IMG/VR virus record: IMGVR_UViG_3300021376_003425
Span: 1 to 29,012 of that record
DNA: 29,012 nucleotides
Source of the DNA: a virus
Reading direction: 5' to 3' (one strand)
The translations under genes were made by a program, and so were the position numbers. Numbering within the stretch: position 1 is the stretch's first letter; the number at the start of each line of letters is the position of its first letter. The notes under the pieces were generated by a model, which did not search any database, was not told where the DNA came from, and saw nothing but the letters and a program-made list of their open reading frames with translations. Positions 8,345 through 16,640 of this stretch are shown piece by piece.

Positions 8345-9272
8345 ATTTTTTTATCCATTCTATTGTTTCATTTAATCCATCAGATAAATCATATTTTGGT
8401 CTCCATTTCAATTCTCTCTTAATCTTTAATATTGACGTGGCATACCTTGCATCATGACCGGGACGATCCGTAACATATTCTATAAACGATTCATTAACAT
8501 TCATCTTTTGAATTATTGTACGAATAAGATCAATGTTTCTTATTTCTTGCTCTCCACCAATACAATATCTTTCGTGTATATTTCCATGATGTAAAACACA
8601 ACGAATTGCTTCGGCAGCATCTTTGACAAATATCCAATCACGAATTTGACTACCTGTACCATATACAGGCACCTTTTGATTCTTTAATATGCGGCTCACT
8701 GCTAAAGGAATAAACTTTTCGGGATATTGCCATGGACCGTAATTGTTTGAAGAATTGATTATTGTATATGGTAATCCATATGTATTACCATATGCTTCCA
8801 CAAAGTGTTCAGCAGAAGCTTTGCTTGCCGAGTAAGGATTTCTTGGACATATATTTGAATATTCATTAAACTTAGCGGGAACTGGCACTTCACCAAAAAC
8901 TTCATCGGTAGATATATGAACAAACTTTTTAATTTTTCGTTTTATTACCTCATTCAATAAATTAATTGTAGCAATAATATTTGATTGTATAAAAGGTTTA
9001 CAATCCTTGATAGATCTATCAACATGACTTTCGGCTGCAAAATGCACAACATGAGAAATTTCATGTAGATTAAATAGATTTTCTACTGATGATGAATCAG
9101 CTAAATCCATGCAATGTGTCACAATCTTCATGTTGTTTACAAGTTCTTCTGGATTACTCGCATATGTGAACTTATCAGCAACAACTACGTCAACTCTTTC
9201 AATATCAAGTATGTGCTTGATGAAGTTTATTCCGATGAAGCCTGCGCCACCAGTGACAAGAAGTTTTTTCAT
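8322..9272 (-). CDS. dTDP-glucose 4,6-dehydratase-like SDR (RmlB-like)
   Basis: A 316-aa extended SDR. The NAD-binding motif GGAGFIG is at residues 8-14, HISTDEVFGEVP carries the T-D-E triad segment typical of NDP-sugar 4,6-dehydratases, and the catalytic YSASK is near residues 148-152. DRPGHDARYA near the C-terminus is a strong RmlB signature. The reaction converts an NDP-hexose to its 4-keto-6-deoxy form, the entry point to many deoxysugars. The ATG overlaps the upstream methyltransferase stop as ATGA. I leave the gene symbol blank because dTDP is not proven to be the carrier and RmlA is absent here. Confidence 0.9.
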   Translation of the reverse strand: MKKLLVTGGAGFIGINFIKHILDIERVDVVVADKFTYASNPEELVNNMKIVTHCMDLADSSSVENLFNLHEISHVVHFAAESHVDRSIKDCKPFIQSNIIATINLLNEVIKRKIKKFVHISTDEVFGEVPVPAKFNEYSNICPRNPYSASKASAEHFVEAYGNTYGLPYTIINSSNNYGPWQYPEKFIPLAVSRILKNQKVPVYGTGSQIRDWIFVKDAAEAIRCVLHHGNIHERYCIGGEQEIRNIDLIRTIIQKMNVNESFIEYVTDRPGHDARYATSILKIKRELKWRPKYDLSDGLNETIEWIKKYENRIQL

Positions 9273-9817
9273 TTATAAGCCAACATTTTTAATACAGAAC
9301 CACGAGCAGGTTCAGGATTTCTCATATCAGGAACTCTCATTGTACTCTTGAATCCGACACGAGTCAAATACTTTGTTAATTTTTCTTGATTGAATCCATT
9401 GATATGACCCATACCAGGAATCTTATGATCCGTTTCATGAAGCCATCCGGCATAAATGACTTCCATGGCATCTTCAAACGGATCCCTGTTTTTATTAAGC
9501 CAATCAACATTAGCCATGATGTGCCAGTCTTTCTTGTAAATTCTTTCCGCAACCCATTCAATATCTGGAGTTGTGATTTCAAGAAATCCACCAGGCTTTA
9601 AAACACGATAAATTTCTTTTAGAACATCATCAACAATGAACTTTGATAGATGTTCAATAACATCACCGAAATATATCTTGTCCGCTATATTAGATTCAAA
9701 CGGATAAGGCACCTTTGACAAATCGTGTTGAACATTTACATGTGGCCAAGGATTTACGTCCACACGAATTGTTGCATCGGGCTTTGGCCATGGCCCACTA
9801 CCAAGATCTATGATCAT
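9269..9817 (-). CDS. SAM-dependent methyltransferase (class I)
   Basis: A 182-aa protein with motif I LDLGSGPWPK-like (MIIDLGSGPWPKPD at the N-terminus), an acidic strand-2 end (RVDVNPWP), a motif near GDVIEHL and post-motif VLKPGGFLEITTPD. These place it with small Methyltransf_11-type enzymes. The acceptor is unknown; within this operon a sugar or glycan methylation is the simplest guess. The ATG at 9817 has GGAG 6 nt upstream, which in turn overlaps the end of the preceding oxygenase gene. Confidence 0.87.
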   Translation of the reverse strand: MIIDLGSGPWPKPDATIRVDVNPWPHVNVQHDLSKVPYPFESNIADKIYFGDVIEHLSKFIVDDVLKEIYRVLKPGGFLEITTPDIEWVAERIYKKDWHIMANVDWLNKNRDPFEDAMEVIYAGWLHETDHKIPGMGHINGFNQEKLTKYLTRVGFKSTMRVPDMRNPEPARGSVLKMLAYK

Positions 9818-9818
9818 A

Positions 9819-10604
9819 TCAAACTCCTATCACATATACAGAACTTGCTGTTTGATTATTACTTCTCTTTTCTATTAAATCCAATACTTTTGGGTCATTT
9901 TCTTGTTCCTTGTATGGAACAAATTTTGCACGAAATCTATCTCTTGTATTTTCGTCAATGTCAGTTAAATAATAAACAGCCAAACTTTTTCTCATTTGGT
10001 CCGGAGGACACTTCAAAGGTTCTGGTAAACCATGCCAAGAATTTTGAGTTGTATCAAAAATCACAGCACGATTAAACAATGGTGCAATTCTTTTCTCGCA
10101 TCTTCTTGGCACATTCTTTTCATTATCATGAGACCAAAATTCTATATGTCCACCCCAATGTGATTGCCATTCTTCATTTAAGTAAACTATCAAATTCAAT
10201 TTTCTTTGAAGACCTAGTTTGGGATGTATTGAATAATCAAGATGAACATTCAACTTTCCTCCAGAAGAATGAGAATGTAAACCCCCACCGTGCAATCCAT
10301 GATCAACATATAAATTATTAATTCCCACCAAAATTTTTAAATTATCAACAAATTCATTACTAAGAAGTTGATGAAATACTTTATAGAATTCTAATGAAAA
10401 ATGCGACCAAGATTGATTTGTCTTTTTGATTTCTATGGGATTATTATATATACCTTTCCATGAATCATCTTCATAGTTGGGAAAACTACGAGACAATTTG
10501 CGAGCAACATCATCATCAAAAAAATTATCAATAATTACATGATTAAATGGAATAGCATTTTTAAACTCTTGTGACTTCTGTTTATAGTCTACATTTTGAA
10601 ACAT
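9819..10604 (-). CDS. 2OG-Fe(II) oxygenase (prolyl-4-hydroxylase-like)
   Basis: A 261-aa protein with the full ligand set of the family: HLD (the HxD motif) near residues 119-121, the distal histidine in NSWHG near 188, and the 2OG-binding arginine in MRKSLAVYYL near 204. GGHIEFW between them is typical of the 2OG-FeII_Oxy_3 group. The start at 10604 is the ATG that shares a base with the upstream stop (TGATG); an in-frame TTG two codons earlier is unlikely. In glycan operons such enzymes may hydroxylate a sugar or a protein; the substrate is unknown. Confidence 0.88.
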   Translation of the reverse strand: MFQNVDYKQKSQEFKNAIPFNHVIIDNFFDDDVARKLSRSFPNYEDDSWKGIYNNPIEIKKTNQSWSHFSLEFYKVFHQLLSNEFVDNLKILVGINNLYVDHGLHGGGLHSHSSGGKLNVHLDYSIHPKLGLQRKLNLIVYLNEEWQSHWGGHIEFWSHDNEKNVPRRCEKRIAPLFNRAVIFDTTQNSWHGLPEPLKCPPDQMRKSLAVYYLTDIDENTRDRFRAKFVPYKEQENDPKVLDLIEKRSNNQTASSVYVIGV

Positions 10605-11359
10605 CACCAACTACCCATTTTGAATCTATGATATGTAACTTGTTGATCAATTACCATTGATTCATGACCAAATACTTCACGTGCCATTCTAGGATAGATA
10701 GATGTCATGAAAGAATTCAATTCATTCATTGCACCCGTTTTATCATAATATGCATTTCTGGGCGGATGATATATTGATGCATTATGAACCACATGTGCAT
10801 GTGATTGTGCGATGTCGCAATATGCTTTATCAAGCCCCCAAGCTTGTTCATACCCCGGCCATGAATTTAAAGCTTTAAGTATACGAGAAAATATATCAGT
10901 TCTAAATACGGGAACACCGCATTCCAAAAAATTTGTCTCCGAAAAATCTATTCCCTTATCTTGTGCTAGACATTGATAAAATAGATCTGAACCTTCTGCC
11001 ATGGATAATTGCCATAGACGAAAATCAAATCTTCTTGCCATTTGAAGACCTTTATTTATATTCCAAACATCTGTAATTTGATCATCATCAATGCATCCAA
11101 CATAATCATATTTTGTATAATCAAATTGATTGAATACATCGCGCACCATTTGCCATTTATGACCACGAACATGATACACATGATCGTATGTATTTGGGTC
11201 TGGTTCAAACCCTTCTTTATAAACACAGCTAACTATCTCATATGTTCGGTCAGAATGCTTTGAGCGCCAATGAGCATTTTTGTCATATCTATCATCAAAC
11301 TTGTCAGGATAATTTCCTGTTGGCACAAATATGATTGCTTTTTTTACTATATTTTCCAT
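10604..11359 (-). CDS. Putative glycosyltransferase-like protein with DDD motif
   Basis: A 251-aa protein starting MENIVKKAIIFVPTGNYPD. The strand-loop YDYVGCIDDDQ supplies a DxD-like metal and nucleotide-sugar site as in GT-A folds. It is followed by FLECGVPVFR, where an acceptor-side loop would lie, and GYEQAWGLDKAYCD, similar to the WGLD segment of DUF707-like glycosyltransferases. The start at 11359 was preferred to an ATG 18 nt upstream because it places the first strand at the N-terminus. Neither start has a strong ribosome site, and both overlap the upstream gene. A TATAAATA motif occurs inside this gene at 11053-11060. Confidence 0.75.
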   Translation of the reverse strand: MENIVKKAIIFVPTGNYPDKFDDRYDKNAHWRSKHSDRTYEIVSCVYKEGFEPDPNTYDHVYHVRGHKWQMVRDVFNQFDYTKYDYVGCIDDDQITDVWNINKGLQMARRFDFRLWQLSMAEGSDLFYQCLAQDKGIDFSETNFLECGVPVFRTDIFSRILKALNSWPGYEQAWGLDKAYCDIAQSHAHVVHNASIYHPPRNAYYDKTGAMNELNSFMTSIYPRMAREVFGHESMVIDQQVTYHRFKMGSW

Positions 11360-11808
11360 TTTGTAATAGAAGTCCATCTATCAAGAATATTTGTTGATGA
11401 ATTTGTCTTATTTGTTCCACCAACGCCAACTGCAAATATTATCCTTTCGTCAGCCTCTTTCATCTCTAATTCACTTTGATAAGTGCCGCCTATTCTATCG
11501 CCGCCATTTGCAAAAATCAATAGTAGATCGGGATAATTTTGACGAATTGTTCGTATCAAATCGGCAGCACTATCATCATCATCATTGAAGCCCATTGCTT
11601 GATCAACGTATTTTATACTTTCAACAATCTTTAATCTCTCTTCAAATGGCATGAAAAAATTGCCTTTTTTACGTTTTAACCAATCATCTGAATTAACACC
11701 TACAAATAGTCTCATACCAAACATTTTTGCAGATCTAAGATACTCTATATGACCAGTATGTAGTGGATCAAATCCACCACTAACAATTACAATTGTATTT
11801 GTATTCAT
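11347..11808 (-). CDS. HIGH-family nucleotidyltransferase, HldE C-domain/RfaE2-like
   Basis: A 153-aa protein whose GGFDPLHTGH, VGVNSDDW, KKGNFFMPFEERLKI and FANGGDR motifs follow in order those of the adenylyltransferase domain of HldE (ADP-heptose synthesis) and related cytidylyltransferases. It probably activates a sugar-1-phosphate or similar. The presence of an HddA-like kinase three genes upstream makes a heptose-type substrate attractive but not proven. It starts inside the stop of the upstream epimerase (ATGA). This is the second HIGH-type enzyme in the operon and clearly differs from the one at 7865. Confidence 0.85.
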   Translation of the reverse strand: MNTNTIVIVSGGFDPLHTGHIEYLRSAKMFGMRLFVGVNSDDWLKRKKGNFFMPFEERLKIVESIKYVDQAMGFNDDDDSAADLIRTIRQNYPDLLLIFANGGDRIGGTYQSELEMKEADERIIFAVGVGGTNKTNSSTNILDRWTSITKWKI

Positions 11809-12776
11809 TCACGCACCTCATATATCCAATGATTATGTGTAAGCCAGTCTACAGTTTCATATATTGCTTGCTTTGATGTATAATTTGATTTCCATCCGTA
11901 TGTCTTGATCTTGGATGTGTCAAGATGAATATAGGGTATATCTCCCGGCCAGCCCTTTAGAGTATTTCCATATACTATTTTTGGTGTCAAACCCATAGCA
12001 TGAGCAACCCACTGTGCAGCATCTGATACACGATATGTTTTATCATTACCAATGTTGAACACTTCATATTTTCTTTTCTTGTCTCTTGCTGGTCTAATAT
12101 CTTCTCCTATCATTGTGACAGCAGAAACTACATCAGAAACATGTATGGAGCTTTTAATTCCTGTTCCATCGCCAAGAACTTCAAGATAATAAGGATTAGT
12201 CAATAACTTCTTTACAAAATCAAATGCAAATCCATGAGGATATCTAGGACCAAGAACAGTCACAAAACGAAATACATATGCTTCAAAATTAAATCCCTCG
12301 CAAAAGGCCGAAATAAATCCTTCTCCAGCCAACTTTGACGCACCATATAAAGATGTTTGTTCAGGCATTGAAATTGTTTCAGAAGCGGGTAATCTATTTT
12401 GATCAATCTCACCCAATACAGCTGATGTTGATGCAAATATGATTCTCTTGACACCATGATAATTCATGGCTTGTAATATATTCATTGTGCCTTCAATGTT
12501 ATTCTTGAAGTCAAGATTTGGATTCTTGAATCCTTTTCTTATGTCGGCATTCGCAGCAAAATGATATACTGCATCAGTATTTGTAAGATAAGAAAGATTT
12601 CCGTTGATATCATCTTGAACAAAAGTAAAATTCTTATTATCCAAATTATGCTGAATAAATTTTATTTGACCAGTTGAAAGATTATCTACGGCCACAACTT
12701 CATGACCGCGTCTTAGTAGTTCATCAACTACATGACTACCAATATAACCAGCACCACCAGTTACAACGTATCTCAT
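11805..12776 (-). CDS. UDP-glucose 4-epimerase-like SDR (GalE-like)
   Basis: A 323-aa extended SDR with GGAGYIG at residues 7-13, an AVDNLSTG loop (the adenosine-ribose contact typical of GalE), a SAVLGEID segment and YGASK with the catalytic Tyr and Lys. GalE-type enzymes interconvert NDP-glucose and NDP-galactose or related sugars through a 4-keto intermediate. It is joined by ATGA overlaps to the genes on both sides (fucose synthase upstream, nucleotidyltransferase downstream). The nucleotide sugar is not fixed by sequence. Confidence 0.9.
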   Translation of the reverse strand: MRYVVTGGAGYIGSHVVDELLRRGHEVVAVDNLSTGQIKFIQHNLDNKNFTFVQDDINGNLSYLTNTDAVYHFAANADIRKGFKNPNLDFKNNIEGTMNILQAMNYHGVKRIIFASTSAVLGEIDQNRLPASETISMPEQTSLYGASKLAGEGFISAFCEGFNFEAYVFRFVTVLGPRYPHGFAFDFVKKLLTNPYYLEVLGDGTGIKSSIHVSDVVSAVTMIGEDIRPARDKKRKYEVFNIGNDKTYRVSDAAQWVAHAMGLTPKIVYGNTLKGWPGDIPYIHLDTSKIKTYGWKSNYTSKQAIYETVDWLTHNHWIYEVRE

Positions 12777-13723
12777 GTTCTTACTATTCCATTTTTGAGA
12801 CCATCAACATACCAATTATACATTGTTTTTAATCCCTCTTCAATAGAAATCTGCGGTCTCCAACCAAGTGCATGTGCTTTTGATACATCGGTCAACTTAC
12901 GCATTGTTCCATCAGGACGAGATGTGTCATATAGAAAATTATCATTATACCCCACAACTTTTGCAAGTATTTCAGCAAAGTCACAAATTTTAAGATCATA
13001 ACCTGGACCAAGATTTACAAATCCGCCTGTCTTTGCAAAGTCTTCTTTTGGTGCATTCAATACATGAATACAACCACGAGCAAGATCATCGCAATATAGA
13101 AATTCACGACGAGGAGTTCCAGTTCCCCATAGAACTGCCTTTGTTTTACTAAACTTTGCCTCATGAAACTTACGCATCAATCCAGCAGCAAGATGATTGT
13201 TTTCTGGATGAAAGTTATCACCAGGACCATATACATTGCTAGGCATGACAGCACGATAATCAGTTCCGTGTTGGCGATTATATGCTTGACACATCTTGAT
13301 TCCTGCAATCTTTGCAATTGCATATGCATCATTCGTAATTTCAAGATGACCAGTTAGTAGATATTCTTCTTTAATTGGTTGAGGACATTCACGAGGGTAA
13401 ATGCATGTCGAGCCTAAAAACAATAAATTATTTACACCATAAAGGTATGCAGTATCAATCACATTTGTTTGTATACGAAGATTTATATTAATCATGTCAG
13501 CTGGAAAAGTATTGTTTGCCACAATACCGCCAACTTTTGCAGCAGCAAGGTAAACCTGATCTGGTTTTTCTTGCTTAAAGAAATTTTTAACTGCAATAGG
13601 GTTTGTTAAATCAAGTTCTTTTGATGTGCGTGTAATAATATTTGTTTCACCTTGTTCTCGCAACATTCTAACAATGGCAGATCCAACAAGACCTGCGTGA
13701 CCTGCAACATAAATCTTTTTCAT
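12773..13723 (-). CDS. fcl: GDP-L-fucose synthase (epimerase-reductase)
   Basis: A 316-aa SDR matching Fcl/WcaG along its length. It has GHAGLVG at residues 8-14, catalytic Ser105 in GSTCIYP, and Tyr134 and Lys138 in YAIAK. The epimerisation residues Cys107 and His177 sit at the positions of E. coli Cys109 and His179. These enzymes convert GDP-4-keto-6-deoxymannose to GDP-L-fucose using NADPH, and close relatives act on GDP-heptose derivatives. No GDP-mannose 4,6-dehydratase is in the window, so the precursor must come from the host or from elsewhere in the phage. GAGG lies 5 nt before the ATG. A GT10 fucosyltransferase is encoded upstream in the same operon. Confidence 0.92.
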   Translation of the reverse strand: MKKIYVAGHAGLVGSAIVRMLREQGETNIITRTSKELDLTNPIAVKNFFKQEKPDQVYLAAAKVGGIVANNTFPADMININLRIQTNVIDTAYLYGVNNLLFLGSTCIYPRECPQPIKEEYLLTGHLEITNDAYAIAKIAGIKMCQAYNRQHGTDYRAVMPSNVYGPGDNFHPENNHLAAGLMRKFHEAKFSKTKAVLWGTGTPRREFLYCDDLARGCIHVLNAPKEDFAKTGGFVNLGPGYDLKICDFAEILAKVVGYNDNFLYDTSRPDGTMRKLTDVSKAHALGWRPQISIEEGLKTMYNWYVDGLKNGIVRT

Positions 13724-13730
13724 GATAACC

Positions 13731-14714
13731 TCAGTTTTGATAATCGTGATAAATTAATTGACTTCCCAAATAATCAAAATTTAGTGGTACTTGTCTAAGT
13801 CTTAGTTTTTCTGCAACTTTCTTTTGCATGTGTGGTGGTGTTAGAAAAAGAATAAATCCGCCACCACCAGCACCAAGAAGTTTTCCACCAACAGCTCCGG
13901 CTTGAATGCCTTTATCATAGATGTCATCAATCTCAGTATTCGTAATTGATGATTCCATATTCTTTTTTAATTTCCATTGATCATTGAGAAGATTTGCAAA
14001 GTCATATATTCTGTGTTCATATAACACACGCTCTGCTTCGTGTGTCAAGTCTTTCATAATGTTTAGATCAATCTTCTTTGAACTAATATTGATTATTTTC
14101 TTTTCAGCAATATCAAATGAATTGCGAAGTTTTTCGGTAAAGAACAATTGAACCCACGACTCAAGTTCTTGTAGAATATCTTTCTTTAGATGTAATGAAT
14201 AACATGTAAAATCTGTGTATCCACCAAACTCAATTTTATTAAATCCACCAAATGCTGCAGCAACTTGATCTTGTGATCCTACTGCCTCACGAAGAACATT
14301 TTGCTCTAGATAGATTGATTTGCGAGCAAGATCTCTTTTGGTAATTTGTTCATTTTTAAGAGTAGCTAATCCGTGAATAAGAGAAACTGTAAAACTTGAA
14401 CTTGATCCAATACCTGTGCGATTTGGTAGATCACCATGATGGGTAATATCAAGACCATCTTCAAAGTTCATGTATTTAATTGCTTCGCGAATGACTGGTA
14501 TCTGAATATCGTCTACAGACTTTGTTGTTTCATCATTGAAGTAACGAATCTTGTATCTATAGTCAAATATTTCTGGTAGTTTTCTAAGAACAAGAAAACT
14601 ACACTTGTTTATAGAGGTGGACAAAACACAGCCGCCATGCTCCCTATACCAAGCAGGATAATCTGTGCCGCCACCAAAGAATGAAATTCTATACGGAGTT
14701 CTAATTATGATCAT
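13731..14714 (-). CDS. GHMP sugar kinase, HddA-like (heptose 7-phosphate kinase family)
   Basis: A 327-aa GHMP kinase. The N-terminus RTPYRISFFGGGTDYP is the substrate-side signature of HddA-like enzymes. The ATP-binding motif is LPNRTGIGSSSSF (about residues 96-108), and the C-terminal GHMP motif is GGKLLGAGGGGF. HddA phosphorylates D-glycero-D-manno-heptose 7-phosphate at C1 on the way to GDP-heptose; related kinases act on fucose or other sugars. Its immediate downstream neighbour is fcl. No GmhA, GmhB or HddC is visible, so the pathway is incomplete in this window. It overlaps the upstream gene by one base at a TAATG junction. Confidence 0.88.
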   Translation of the reverse strand: MIIIRTPYRISFFGGGTDYPAWYREHGGCVLSTSINKCSFLVLRKLPEIFDYRYKIRYFNDETTKSVDDIQIPVIREAIKYMNFEDGLDITHHGDLPNRTGIGSSSSFTVSLIHGLATLKNEQITKRDLARKSIYLEQNVLREAVGSQDQVAAAFGGFNKIEFGGYTDFTCYSLHLKKDILQELESWVQLFFTEKLRNSFDIAEKKIINISSKKIDLNIMKDLTHEAERVLYEHRIYDFANLLNDQWKLKKNMESSITNTEIDDIYDKGIQAGAVGGKLLGAGGGGFILFLTPPHMQKKVAEKLRLRQVPLNFDYLGSQLIYHDYQN

Positions 14715-15655
14715 TACACATTTCCATGACGAGTATTACGAATAAGTTCATAACCCTTGATTAATTCAACAAGACCTTCTTGCAGAGAAAACTCTGGATT
14801 AAATCCTGTTGCTTCAATCTTTGCATTTGATACTATATAGTTTCTTTGATCCGGATCTTGTCCATATGGTGCTTCCATGAAGGTAAACTTTGGAATAAAA
14901 TTCTTGATCGTCTTGCACAATTCAAGCTTTGATATGTTCGCGTTTGAAAGACCTACATTATAAATTTGTCCATTCATTGTATCGAAGTTGTTTATGCAAT
15001 GGATAAATGTATTTGATACATCACGAACATGAATATAATTTCTTTTGAAATGACTTTCAAATAAAACAACAAATCCATCATGCACAGCACGATATGTAAA
15101 GTCGTTCACTAGAAGATCAAGACGCATACGAGGAGACATACCAAATACTGTGGCTAGTCGTAAACTAATTGCGTTTTGATGTTGCATTAGTCTCTTTTCA
15201 ACTTCAACTTTGTCTTTTGCATAAAGTGAAATTGGATTTAGCGGAGACTCTTCAGTACAAAAATTATCATTGTTTCCAGAACCATATGCACTATTTGTTG
15301 TTGGCATAATTACTGTTTGATTTGGACTAATCTTATCCAGCATATCGAATATTGCATCTTTATTTGTGGAAGATGCTGCAACCGGATCTCTATTACATAT
15401 TGGTGCACCAACCAGAGCAGCCAGTGGAATAATAATGTCTGCTTTCTTGAGTAATGGATCTATATCGCTTGGCTTTCGCACATCACCTCTTCGTACTTCA
15501 AGAAGATTGTTATGCATCAAGTGATTTAAAGATGATTGATTGTTGTAATATAAATTGTCAATTACACAAACTTTATAATTACCTATTTTTAACAATTGAT
15601 CTACAAAAATACTACCAATATAACCAGCACCACCAGTAACCAAAATGGTATTCAT
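14714..15655 (-). CDS. NAD-dependent sugar epimerase/dehydratase (extended SDR)
   Basis: A 313-aa SDR with GGAGYIG at residues 8-14, VCVIDNLYYNN at the second strand end, a TNSAYGSGN segment and the catalytic SLYAKDK (Tyr-x-x-x-Lys). The substrate is unclear; it is less close to GalE than the gene at 11805. The ATG at 15655 was chosen because GAGG lies 5 nt upstream and the Rossmann strand begins there; a start 18 nt earlier would overlap the preceding gene more. It is the third of four extended SDRs on this transcript. Confidence 0.87.
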   Translation of the reverse strand: MNTILVTGGAGYIGSIFVDQLLKIGNYKVCVIDNLYYNNQSSLNHLMHNNLLEVRRGDVRKPSDIDPLLKKADIIIPLAALVGAPICNRDPVAASSTNKDAIFDMLDKISPNQTVIMPTTNSAYGSGNNDNFCTEESPLNPISLYAKDKVEVEKRLMQHQNAISLRLATVFGMSPRMRLDLLVNDFTYRAVHDGFVVLFESHFKRNYIHVRDVSNTFIHCINNFDTMNGQIYNVGLSNANISKLELCKTIKNFIPKFTFMEAPYGQDPDQRNYIVSNAKIEATGFNPEFSLQEGLVELIKGYELIRNTRHGNV

Positions 15656-15662
15656 AATAACC

Positions 15663-16640
15663 TCACATTTCACAAGCCGTAATAATATCCTTCATTCTAC
15701 TAGCGTATGTATGCTTTTCTTTAACTTTTTTCATTTGATTTAACATTAAATCTCTTGTCTTTACATTATTTCTCATTTCAGAAGCGATATGAAATAGTTG
15801 ATATGGGTCCTCATGAAATGCTATTTCTTGATCAAAAAAATCATACACAGCGCGTGAGTTTGTCATTCCAAGTTGTCCATAGCTAATAATTTTGAATGCA
15901 CGACATGATTTATATCCGATATCAACATGAAACTTTGGACGTAATTCCAATGCCAAAAATGCATCAAGTGATGCTTGCTTTACAGATTCAATTGTTAACA
16001 CCTGACGCCAAACATCATTAAAATAAAATGTCATAGAATTTTCTTTACATGCGCGAATGAATGGCTCAAATTGGTCTTGATTATCTTGACGAATTGTTCC
16101 CGAAAAAAACACATGCTTAGGTTCTTTCCAAGGTGTTAGACAATCATCAAAGTTGATCTCGTTTGGCATGAGATCCGTAGCCCACATGCTATAGAAATTA
16201 TCATATTCTTCGCCCTTTTCAAGATGCGAAAATCCATCATTGATAGAAATATACTTTACTGGTTCATACTTGTATTCCCAGTAATTATCAGACCAGTCGT
16301 TTGCAAATCTAAAATCTATTATTCTACCAACTTTATCAAGATAATGTGAAGCACCTGGATTATTTGTGCCTTTCTTATTACCAAGATAATTCATGAAATA
16401 TGTTGATGATTTTCTTAGAGGCAAACGATGACTTCTTGGATGTGTTGTTGCTATCCAATGTTCTGATACAATCAATGAATCGTCAAAAAATGAAGGATCA
16501 ACATTATCGGTGTCATCTAGCCAATAAACTTCTTCATTTAAATATTGGGCACCTTTGACAAAGGCAGCATGTGTAAATGCATGGGTATGACCTGTTTCAT
16601 ATTTTGCGCCCCATACTATAATCTTTTTATGTTTTTTCAT
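15663..16640 (-). CDS. Putative glycosyltransferase, GT-B-like
   Basis: A 325-aa protein without an obvious DxD motif. The N-terminal half contains a GAKYETGHTHAF loop after a first beta strand. The C-terminal half contains YKSCRAFKIISYGQLGMTNSRAVYDFF, resembling the donor-binding region of GT-B glycosyltransferases in which a glycine-rich turn follows an E/R-rich helix. This is followed by the helical end typical of group 1-like enzymes. I see no signal peptide or membrane helix, so it would act in the cytoplasm. It joins the upstream fucosyltransferase gene by an ATGA overlap. The family assignment is a pattern judgement, not a firm match. Confidence 0.72.
   Translation of the reverse strand: MKKHKKIIVWGAKYETGHTHAFTHAAFVKGAQYLNEEVYWLDDTDNVDPSFFDDSLIVSEHWIATTHPRSHRLPLRKSSTYFMNYLGNKKGTNNPGASHYLDKVGRIIDFRFANDWSDNYWEYKYEPVKYISINDGFSHLEKGEEYDNFYSMWATDLMPNEINFDDCLTPWKEPKHVFFSGTIRQDNQDQFEPFIRACKENSMTFYFNDVWRQVLTIESVKQASLDAFLALELRPKFHVDIGYKSCRAFKIISYGQLGMTNSRAVYDFFDQEIAFHEDPYQLFHIASEMRNNVKTRDLMLNQMKKVKEKHTYASRMKDIITACEM

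Noticed and set aside
14030-14053. Perfect TTGACA inside the HddA-like gene
   Set aside because: No acceptable -10 hexamer at 16-18 bp; the nearest TATAT-like string is too far away, and the bases encode a conserved-looking helix.
13731-14714. Galactokinase or mevalonate-pathway kinase for the GHMP protein
   Set aside because: The N-terminal R-x-P-x-R-I-S-F-F-G-G-G-T-D segment is that of HddA-like sugar kinases, not of GalK or mevalonate kinases.
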